Shown piece by piece: positions 1 to 5,814 of a DNA stretch of 11,687 nucleotides (positions are counted from its first letter, which is position 1; each line of letters starts with the position of its first letter). Made by a program: the position numbers and the translations under genes. The notes below the pieces were generated by a model. The model made no database searches. It was given only the letters and a program-made list of their open reading frames with translations, and had not been told where the DNA came from. This DNA is from Desulfobacteraceae bacterium (GTDB lineage Bacteria > Desulfobacterota > Desulfobacteria > Desulfobacterales > Desulfosalsimonadaceae), in contig JAABTZ010000042.1 in NCBI GenBank assembly GCA_011389605.1, positions 1 through 11,687 on the forward strand, given 5' to 3'.

Positions 1-295
1 CATCCCCGATGAGCAAAGGTTCACCGGTTTGAGCGACATGACCTGCAATGCCCTCCCCTGGCTGAATGGAAAACTGCTTTATTTCATCTTTTTTAGCACC
101 TGTGGCTACCTGAAAATGGAGCCTGCCGGTTTTTCTATTCAAAAACAGAAGTGAGCTTGCCCTGGCATGCATCATCCTGGCCCCGGCCTCAAGGATCATC
201 TCCAGGAGCCGATCCAGATCATTTGCCATCCAGCCGCCCGGAACCACTCCCTTCACGTTACCTCCTGCACCCGGTTTTGATTTTGTAGTATTCAT
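1..295 (-). CDS. GAF-domain protein, N-terminal part only (runs off the left edge)
   Basis: An open minus-strand frame of 98 complete codons runs to the window edge without a stop, so only the N-terminus is visible. Residues about 20-98 read like the first half of a GAF domain: an amphipathic helix (NDLDRLLEMILEAGARMM), a strand (ASSLLFLNRKTGRLHFQVATG), then the typical GEGIAGHVAQTGEPLLIGD motif near the edge. GAF domains bind small ligands or mediate dimerisation, usually in signalling proteins such as cyclases, histidine kinases, phosphatases or sigma-54 activators. The effector part is outside the window, so the function is unknown. The start is ambiguous: ATG at 295 has only a poor ribosome binding site, whereas GTG at 256 follows AGGAGGT (266-260) with four bases between. 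An in-frame TAA at 322-320 limits any upstream extension. It follows the qmo terminators and is probably a separate transcription unit. Confidence 0.75.
   Translation of the reverse strand, partial: MNTTKSKPGAGGNVKGVVPGGWMANDLDRLLEMILEAGARMMHARASSLLFLNRKTGRLHFQVATGAKKDEIKQFSIQPGEGIAGHVAQTGEPLLIGD
260..266 (-). promoter_or_regulatory. Shine-Dalgarno sequence inside the GAF gene, favouring a GTG start at 256
   Basis: AGGAGGT on the minus strand ends four bases before an in-frame GTG (256-254). No comparable site precedes the ATG at 295; the nearest purine-rich run (about 319-308) is at least 12 bases upstream and is mostly A. The residues that a GTG start would remove (MNTTKSKPGAGGN) are low-complexity and lie outside the recognisable GAF domain. 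The spacing is slightly short, so the choice stays open. Confidence 0.45.
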
Positions 296-366
296 GGCGG
301 CCCGATCTTTTTTTTCCTTTTACCCAACCTGAGCGATTTTCAAGTTAAGACTAAAAATGATGCTCT

Positions 367-404
367 CGTAAAAAGTCTGCTTTCAGATGGTGCCGTAAAA
401 AATG
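367..404. repeat. Degenerate direct repeat with CGTAAAAA core
   Basis: CGTAAAAAGTC (367-377) and CGTAAAAAATG (394-404) lie 27 bp apart. A closely related CGTAAAAGTC (9893-9902) sits in the left arm of the long inverted repeat between comM and alr. Shared cores in two separate gaps hint at a dispersed intergenic repeat family, but the matched length is short and AT-rich. Confidence 0.35.
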
Positions 405-427
405 GGTTAATCCTTTTAAGCCAGACC

Positions 428-439
428 ATTGCCGGCAAT
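428..439. repeat. 12-bp perfect palindrome, possible operator
   Basis: ATTGCCGGCAAT is perfectly self-complementary and lies about 130 bp upstream of the GAF gene start. Its length and symmetry would suit a dimeric regulator, but no regulator or promoter element next to it supports that reading. Confidence 0.25.
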
Positions 440-589
440 CAGGATAACGTTTTTTTGACAGACTCCTTATAGCATAATATTGGCATGATGAAAAAATTTG
501 CCATATTAAAAAAAGCATTTTTTCACAAAATTATAATACTTACTGCATCTTTAAAATTTCAACACCCTTTTTCACAAAAGGTCAAAGAC

Positions 590-626
590 GCAAAAAGGGG
601 GCTTTATGAAGAAAGCCCCCTTTTGC
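590..626 (-). terminator. Second intrinsic terminator after qmoC
   Basis: GGGGGCTTT (597-605) pairs perfectly with AAAGCCCCC (612-620) around a six-base loop. AAAA/TTTT flanks extend the stem, with one bulged A. Read on the minus strand, the GC-rich stem is followed by TTTTT (596-592). It lies downstream of the first terminator and looks like a back-up stop for the qmo transcript. On the plus strand it is followed by TTTT, so it may also work in that direction. Confidence 0.75.
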
Positions 627-639
627 TTACAAAAAAACT

Positions 640-666
640 GCCTGAATCATATTTCAGGCTTTTTTT
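640..666. terminator. Bidirectional terminator overlapping the qmoC stop codon
   Basis: GCCTGAA (640-646) pairs with TTCAGGC (653-659) around a six-base loop. On the minus strand the stem is followed by AG and seven T (637-631); on the plus strand it is followed directly by seven T (660-666). The TGA stop of qmoC (656-654) lies inside the stem, so a terminating ribosome would cover the hairpin's 5' arm. Confidence 0.75.
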
Positions 667-1820
667 GCTTCCCTGCCTGAATACTCGTTATAAGCCATGG
701 CCACGGTGCGGTACACCAGGTGGGCCAGTTTGGAAAATGGCAGGAATGCAATCAAATGAAATACCAGCATCAGGTGGATAAAATAGATGAGGTAAGTCAA
801 AAACGCCGCATCAGCCAGACGGGTCAGCTCTGCGAGCATGCCTGTCACGCCGAGGCCCAGCACCAGCCACAGCAGGTACCAGTCCTTGTATGTGGAGACT
901 TCGTCTGGTTTGTTCATCCGCTGCCTGATCAAAAGAGCCGCGCCGATGATCAGGGCTATACCGCTGATGTTGGCCAGGATCTTGATCGGGTTAAGCTGGG
1001 AATAGGGACCGTGGATGCCGAATACGTAAAGGGTTATAAAAAAGACGCCGGTGACGATCAGCAGGCCGATAAAGGAAAACAGCACCATCATGTGCGGGGT
1101 GGCCCGATCGTTGTTCTCGCTGCACTCGGAGAATTTGTTGTGCTTTAAAATCTGGGGAATGACTCGCACCAGGGCCGACAGAAACCCTTTGACGTCGATG
1201 GTTTCCTTGTCTGTCTTGCCTTCGGCCACTGCATTCTTGTGCATATCTGCAATAAACCGCTTCAATCCAAGGGCGAAGACCGCCACCGCCCAGATGCTCA
1301 GAGGAATGAAGACCAGATCCACCAGCCAGGTAGAGAAGAACTGGGCATGAGCAATCTCGCCGTGAATCCGTTCCGGGCTGAAATTCAGCCAGTTGATACC
1401 GAGCATCTTGAGGATCAGGCCCAGCACGATAAAAACAATCGCCGGCAGCGCAATGAGCAGCGGCAGCTTTTTTCGGTCGTTGACTGCGTTGGCCACGCTT
1501 TTGGGTGTGGCATACTCATTGATAGCCATCATGCGCAGTGATGCCATAACATCGCCGGGCTTTGCGCCCCGGGGACAAAGGGTGGAGCAGTCCCCGCAGT
1601 TATGGCAAAGCCAGATATCAGGGCTGCACAAAAGCTTATCTTTCAATCCCCAGGAAGCTGCAATCATTTCCTTTCTGGGAAAGGGTTTACGGTCAGGTGC
1701 AATGGGACAGGCAACAGAGCATGTAGCGCACTGGAAGCACTTTTTCAAAGACTCGCCCCCGTTTGCCCGGACCTTGTTGATAAAATCAATGTCTGGTTGA
1801 ACCAGGTATTTATCCGCCAT
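654..1820 (-). CDS. qmoC: Quinone-interacting membrane-bound oxidoreductase, subunit QmoC
   Basis: QmoC is the membrane anchor of the Qmo complex. It exchanges electrons with the quinone pool and connects it to the QmoAB flavoproteins serving APS reductase. The 388-residue product starts with an HdrC-like domain carrying two CX2CX2CX3CP cluster motifs (Cys28/31/34/38 and Cys72/75/78/82). From about residue 118 it continues as a NarI-like cytochrome b with about six hydrophobic segments. Histidines in ATPHMMVLF, FIHLMLVFHLIAF and SKLAHLVYR are candidate heme b ligands. The frame can be extended to a TTG at 1826, but GAGGAGG (1834-1828) is only one base from it and seven bases from ATG at 1820, so ATG is the start. 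It follows qmoB after 41 bp and is the last gene before tandem terminators. The length and domain order fit the family, and nothing appears broken. Confidence 0.96.
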   Translation of the reverse strand: MADKYLVQPDIDFINKVRANGGESLKKCFQCATCSVACPIAPDRKPFPRKEMIAASWGLKDKLLCSPDIWLCHNCGDCSTLCPRGAKPGDVMASLRMMAINEYATPKSVANAVNDRKKLPLLIALPAIVFIVLGLILKMLGINWLNFSPERIHGEIAHAQFFSTWLVDLVFIPLSIWAVAVFALGLKRFIADMHKNAVAEGKTDKETIDVKGFLSALVRVIPQILKHNKFSECSENNDRATPHMMVLFSFIGLLIVTGVFFITLYVFGIHGPYSQLNPIKILANISGIALIIGAALLIRQRMNKPDEVSTYKDWYLLWLVLGLGVTGMLAELTRLADAAFLTYLIYFIHLMLVFHLIAFLPFSKLAHLVYRTVAMAYNEYSGREAKKA

Positions 1821-1827
1821 AATCAAA

Positions 1828-1834
1828 CCTCCTC
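1828..1834 (-). promoter_or_regulatory. Ribosome binding site that fixes the qmoC start
   Basis: GAGGAGG on the minus strand sits seven bases from ATG at 1820. It rules out the TTG at 1826, which would be only one base away. Confidence 0.85.
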
Positions 1835-1861
1835 AATTGGGCTGTATTCGCATCAATCCTT

Positions 1862-4198
1862 TTAGAATCCCTTAAACGGGTTTGGCCCCAGCTCTTCGAC
1901 CTGCTCGACAAAACCGTTAATAATTTCAGGAATTTTGTCGTAGTCGTCAATGGCCACTTCAAACTGCGCCACGCGCTCTTCCTCCAGGGCCAGGCTTGAC
2001 AGGGCATCGCCGATTTTCTGCATCCGGATACTTGCAAGTTCGCTTCCCTTGACAAAATGGCACTGGTAGTCGTCGCCATGCTTGCAGCCCAGCAAGAATA
2101 CCCCGTCCATTCCCTGTGAAAGGGCGTCCTTGATCCAGATTACGTTGACCGAACCCAGGCACCTTACCGGAATGAGCCGAACGTCTGCGGAAAAGGATTT
2201 CTTATGCATGCCCAGGATGTCCAGGGCCGGATAGGCATCATTTTCACACACCAGGCCCAGGATCCGGAAAGGCGGCTCGTCATAGTCGTCTTCCGAAGGA
2301 ACCACGATAGATTTCACCTGGGAACCGATGCTGTCAATGCTGTAATCAGCAAAATTGATGATCCGTTCCGGGCAGGCACCCATACAGGTTCCGCATCGCC
2401 GGCACCGTGTGGGATTGGGCTTGGGGGTTCCCTTTTCGTCATCGTCAATGGCGCCAAAGGGACATTCATCGGTGCAGCGCTTGCACTGAGTGCAGCGCTG
2501 GAAGAAAAAATCAGGAAATGTCATGTCGCCGGATCTTGGATGGACAGCAACTCCCCGGTTGACAGATTCCAGACACTGAATGGCCTTCAATGCAGCGCCA
2601 CTGGCATCTTCCATGGACTCTTCCACTGAAAGTGCTCGCCTGACGGAGCCGGCAGCGTAGATACCGGTTCTCTGAGTTTCATAAGGAAAGCATATAAAAT
2701 TAGAGTCCGCATATTTGTCAAACAGATCATTATCCCTGAAACCCGGTCCCTGGCGGTAGGCCAGGTTCACAGTGGGATCATCATAGGTCACGGGAAGCAT
2801 GCCTGTGCCAAGAACAACCAGATCGGCGCTGACCCCTATGTTTTCTCCCAGAAGCGTGTCCTTGGCGGACACGGCCAGTCCGTTGCCGTTTTTCTTTACC
2901 TCGGTAATCTCGCCCTTGCTCATGAAGATACCTGAATCCTGCTGGGCTGCCTTGTAGAAATTCTCATTGAGACCCGAGGTGCGCATGTGCTCATAGAAAA
3001 TATAGGCCTTGCCATCGGGATAATCCTCGCGCACATACTGGGCCTGTTTTAATGCCACCATACTCGTGACCACGCCGGTATAGGGAAAATCAGCATCATC
3101 ACCGGCGCCGGGGCTCTGAATGAAAACCACGCTTTTGGCTTCCTTGCCGTCCGAAGGCCGGGTAATCTTTCCGGAAGCCGCCATTTCTTCAAACTGATAG
3201 TTGGTCACAACATCGGGGCTTGCACCCCAGCCCAAATGCGGGAATTCGTCATCCCTGGGCTGGTAGGGCCGCCATCCGGCAGCCAGAATAACTGCTCCGA
3301 AATGTTCACCATTGGGGTCCAGTGTCAGAATATCGCGACGCCCTTCGTTATACTCCTTGTATTTTTCCATAAGAGCTTCGTGTTCGAGTTCCTTACCGTT
3401 TTCATCCACCCGCATTTCCGGGGGCAAGGGGTAGGGTACATCAAACTCAATTTTTTCCCCTGGCTTTTTAAAAGTAACGGTGAAATCGCCAGGCTGTCCC
3501 GCAATTCTTGCCACCACATTTCCGGTGTAAATATCGATTTTGGGATTATTTTCCACAGCCTTGATCTTGTCGGCAACCATGGGTGGAATCAGGTTTTCAT
3601 AAGGAGGCTGAAGGGGAAGCTGTTTGCGCCATTTAAGGGCATTGCCGCCAAGCTTATCCTCTTTTTCAACAATGGTTACCTCGTAGCCGGCAGCAGCAGC
3701 ATCCAGAGCAGCGCTCATGCCGGTGATTCCGCCGCCCATGACCAGAATTTTTTTGCTCATGGTTTCCAGCAGGTAAGGTTCGGGCAGCTTGACTTTTTCC
3801 ACCCGGGCCATGCCCATGCGCACATAGTCTTCTGCCATCATCTGCACGCGATCAAAATTGTTCTCGTCTTCTTTTTCCTCTTCGGTGAGCATGGGAAAAG
3901 CATCCCGGGGATGTGACCAGACAACGCCTTCTCTGAGGTTGACCCGCTCGACAATGCAGCCGTCGAATTTAAAGGTGTTGTAATTGACCCGCCTTGAGCA
4001 GGCAGCGATCACAAGGGTATTGGTGCCTTCTTCCTCAATGTCTTTTTTGATGAAATCCACGCCTTGCTGGCTGCACAAAAAATCATGGGTCTTGCAGGGC
4101 AGGGCCTCTTCTTCGACCACGTCGCAGATCGCCTCTATGTCCAAGGCATCGCCGATGCCGCATCCTTTGCAAATATAAACGCCGTATTTTTTACTCAT
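1862..4198 (-). CDS. qmoB: Quinone-interacting membrane-bound oxidoreductase, subunit QmoB
   Basis: QmoB is the larger HdrA-like flavoprotein of the Qmo complex, on the cytoplasmic side, and is thought to pass electrons between QmoC and APS reductase. Residues 1-140 match the HdrA N-terminal domain in character, with several cysteines (Cys10, 13, 42, 67, 81). A Rossmann FAD motif follows (VMGGGITG, about 153-160), then an HdrA-type flavin domain. Two [4Fe-4S] motifs start at residue 569: CX2CX2CX3CP (CTQCKRCTDECP) and CRRCGTCMGACP. From about residue 645 to 778 it ends in an MvhD-like domain with conserved cysteines (RCLGS, GCKHGDDYQC). This HdrA-MvhD fusion is typical of QmoB. At 778 residues it is near the family length. 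AGGAGG (4211-4206) lies seven bases from the ATG and overlaps the qmoA stop codon, which implies translational coupling. Confidence 0.96.
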   Translation of the reverse strand: MSKKYGVYICKGCGIGDALDIEAICDVVEEEALPCKTHDFLCSQQGVDFIKKDIEEEGTNTLVIAACSRRVNYNTFKFDGCIVERVNLREGVVWSHPRDAFPMLTEEEKEDENNFDRVQMMAEDYVRMGMARVEKVKLPEPYLLETMSKKILVMGGGITGMSAALDAAAAGYEVTIVEKEDKLGGNALKWRKQLPLQPPYENLIPPMVADKIKAVENNPKIDIYTGNVVARIAGQPGDFTVTFKKPGEKIEFDVPYPLPPEMRVDENGKELEHEALMEKYKEYNEGRRDILTLDPNGEHFGAVILAAGWRPYQPRDDEFPHLGWGASPDVVTNYQFEEMAASGKITRPSDGKEAKSVVFIQSPGAGDDADFPYTGVVTSMVALKQAQYVREDYPDGKAYIFYEHMRTSGLNENFYKAAQQDSGIFMSKGEITEVKKNGNGLAVSAKDTLLGENIGVSADLVVLGTGMLPVTYDDPTVNLAYRQGPGFRDNDLFDKYADSNFICFPYETQRTGIYAAGSVRRALSVEESMEDASGAALKAIQCLESVNRGVAVHPRSGDMTFPDFFFQRCTQCKRCTDECPFGAIDDDEKGTPKPNPTRCRRCGTCMGACPERIINFADYSIDSIGSQVKSIVVPSEDDYDEPPFRILGLVCENDAYPALDILGMHKKSFSADVRLIPVRCLGSVNVIWIKDALSQGMDGVFLLGCKHGDDYQCHFVKGSELASIRMQKIGDALSSLALEEERVAQFEVAIDDYDKIPEIINGFVEQVEELGPNPFKGF

Positions 4199-4209
4199 GA
4201 TCTAACCTC

Positions 4210-5487
4210 CTACCGCTTCATCATGGTTTGAATTGCCTTTAAGGCAATGCCGGTCGCGTTCTGATTGGACATCATCACATCGGCTGGCCGATTGGCGCAC
4301 CCGGTAGCAAACATCCCGCCCTTATCCAGGTCGTTGATGATGAAGCCGTCATCTGTATAGTTCATGTCAGCGGCCGGAAGCTTGGCGTTGGCGGCCGTGG
4401 GCTGCATGCCGGTGGCCAAAACGACCATGTCCACGGTCTGATGAATCTTCTCGCCGTTGACGGCATCTTCGGCCACAACCGTTACCTGACCGCTGCCGGC
4501 GTCTTCAACAGCCGCGACCTTGCCCTTGATGAACTCGACGTTTTCATCCGTCTTGATTTTTTCGTAGAATTTTTCATACCGGTAGCCAGGAGCCCTCATG
4601 TCAATATAGAAAATATAAACCTTGGCATCAGGATACTGCTCCCGGATATAGGTGGCATGCTTTAAAGAGGCCATGCAGCAGATATAGGAGCAATACGGCA
4701 GATGGTTTTCATCCCTTGAGCCGGCGCACTGGACAAAAGCAACGCTTTTGGGGGCCTGACTGTCCGAGGGACGAAGGATTTGACCCTTTGTTGGGCCATT
4801 GGCCGCGGCCAGACGTTCGAGCATCATGTTTGTTATGATGTTGGGATACTGGCCGAATCCCAGGTTATCGATTTTGGAAGCGTCATAAGGCTCCCAGCCG
4901 GTTGCCCAGACAATTGCGCCAACGTTTAAGTCAAGGGTTTTAGGCTGCATGTCCAGATCCACGGCATCATAGCCGCAGGCCTCCTTGCATCGCTTGGCAT
5001 CTTCGGTACCCAGAATCTGCGGGGAAATGACATACCTGGAAGGAAAAGCCATTTCATGGGGCAGAAACGCGCCCCTGGTCTTGTCCATGCCGAAATTGAA
5101 TTCATTGGAAATTTCAGTCTGGCAGGCTTCCGCACAGGCTCCGCAGCAGGTGCAGTTTTCATTAACGTAGCGGGGATTGAGCTTTATGCTAACGTTGTAA
5201 TTGCCCGGCGACCCGCTTACTTTCTCCACGTCTGCCAGGGTGAAAAATTTAATTCTGGGATTGTCCTTGATCCTGCGGAAGTTGATTTCCAGGCCGCATG
5301 TGGGCGGGCACAACTTTGGAAAATATTGTTTCAACTGTGCCACCCGTCCGCCCAGATAAGGATTTTTTTCCACAATAAAGACTTCGTAGCCCACTTCCGC
5401 GGCTTCCAGAGCCGTGGTCAGTCCGCTTATACCGCCGCCGACCACCATGATGCTTCCGCTAAACGGGGCTCCTTGCGCTTCACTCAT
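4210..5487 (-). CDS. qmoA: Quinone-interacting membrane-bound oxidoreductase, subunit QmoA
   Basis: QmoA is the smaller HdrA-like flavoprotein of the Qmo complex and partners QmoB and QmoC in electron transfer to APS reductase. The 425-residue product begins almost directly with the FAD-binding motif VVGGGISG (15-22) and EKNPYLGGR; it lacks the separate N-terminal domain present in QmoB. CPPTC (60-64) and a CX2CX2CX3C set (Cys112/115/118/122) sit in the HdrA-type insert, and VQCAGSRDENHLPYCSYICC is an HdrA-like cysteine cluster further on. The C-terminus has a typical flavoprotein ending (GGMFATGCANRPADV). GGAGG (5498-5494) lies six bases from the ATG. Its gene is first in the qmo operon, separated from aprA by 327 bp and a terminator, and 11 bp from qmoB. 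Confidence 0.96.
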   Translation of the reverse strand: MSEAQGAPFSGSIMVVGGGISGLTTALEAAEVGYEVFIVEKNPYLGGRVAQLKQYFPKLCPPTCGLEINFRRIKDNPRIKFFTLADVEKVSGSPGNYNVSIKLNPRYVNENCTCCGACAEACQTEISNEFNFGMDKTRGAFLPHEMAFPSRYVISPQILGTEDAKRCKEACGYDAVDLDMQPKTLDLNVGAIVWATGWEPYDASKIDNLGFGQYPNIITNMMLERLAAANGPTKGQILRPSDSQAPKSVAFVQCAGSRDENHLPYCSYICCMASLKHATYIREQYPDAKVYIFYIDMRAPGYRYEKFYEKIKTDENVEFIKGKVAAVEDAGSGQVTVVAEDAVNGEKIHQTVDMVVLATGMQPTAANAKLPAADMNYTDDGFIINDLDKGGMFATGCANRPADVMMSNQNATGIALKAIQTMMKR

Positions 5488-5549
5488 GCTGTCCCTCCGT
5501 GCTTATAGGTTCGATTCGGTTAACCGTCTATACCTTACCGCTTCATTCC

Positions 5550-5555
5550 ATTATA
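5550..5555 (-). promoter_or_regulatory. Candidate -10 element of a separate qmoA promoter
   Basis: A perfect TATAAT on the minus strand would place transcription start near 5543, giving a leader of about 55 bases before the qmoA ATG. There is no recognisable -35 at 16-18 bp spacing (GGTCCA at 17), so an activator or chance is possible. The terminator just upstream makes a separate promoter for qmo reasonable. Confidence 0.3.
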
Positions 5556-5753
5556 TTAACATTCCTGAGTATTGGACCGGTTGTTTCCGCGTCCATGTTC
5601 GTTTGGTTTTCTTATTTTCGAAACTGCCGGTTCGATGCCGGATTTTAACAGGCCGTTTTGCTGCCGGACCTGTCTTCCGGATTCCAACCTGCGGTTTCCA
5701 AAGCAGAAGTTGATTAACTGGTTTTAAATACCACTTTCTTTTATTTAATAAAA

Positions 5754-5784
5754 ACCTCCAGGTGCCGGATCGACACCTGGAGGT
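5754..5784 (-). terminator. Strong intrinsic terminator after aprA
   Basis: ACCTCCAGGTG (5754-5764) pairs perfectly over 11 bp with CACCTGGAGGT (5774-5784) around a nine-base loop. On the minus strand the stem is followed by a T-rich tail, TTTTATTAAAT, after 5754. It lies 30 bp past the aprA stop, so it should end most aprBA transcripts before qmoA. Confidence 0.8.
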
Positions 5785-5814
5785 ATATGCTGCTAATCTC
5801 CGATCATTTCAGCT

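Larger units (their letters stand above)
296..653. other. Intergenic region between qmoC and the GAF gene
   Basis: This 358-bp AT-rich stretch holds no convincing gene. The right end carries two terminator hairpins (640-659 and 590-626). The middle holds a 12-bp perfect palindrome, ATTGCCGGCAAT (428-439), and a plus-strand TTGACA (455-460). The left part has two copies of a CGTAAAAA motif (367-377 and 394-404). A plus-strand frame opening at 485 runs through both hairpins and into antisense qmoC, and I do not regard it as a gene. Transcription of the GAF gene presumably starts in this region, but I could not place a promoter with confidence. Confidence 0.7.
5488..5814. other. aprA-qmoA intergenic region
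   Basis: This 327-bp gap contains the apr terminator hairpin at its right end, then an AT-rich tail and a stretch rich in CCGG-containing short words with no convincing reading frame. A minus-strand TATAAT (5555-5550) about 60 bp before qmoA is the only promoter-like element I can point to. A plus-strand frame here overlaps the qmoA start on the other strand and resembles nothing known. Confidence 0.75.

Noticed and set aside
481..503. TGGCAT...TTTGCC resembling a sigma-54 promoter
   Set aside because: The GG and GC dinucleotides are 16 bases apart rather than 10, so the spacing rules it out.
485..781. 98-codon plus-strand frame with a Lys-rich N-terminus
   Set aside because: It runs through both terminator hairpins and into antisense qmoC, so it is not a credible coding region.
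3236..3916. 226-codon plus-strand open frame antisense to qmoB
   Set aside because: Shadow of qmoB on the other strand; its composition (many Phe, His, Ile) reflects the complement of qmoB codons.
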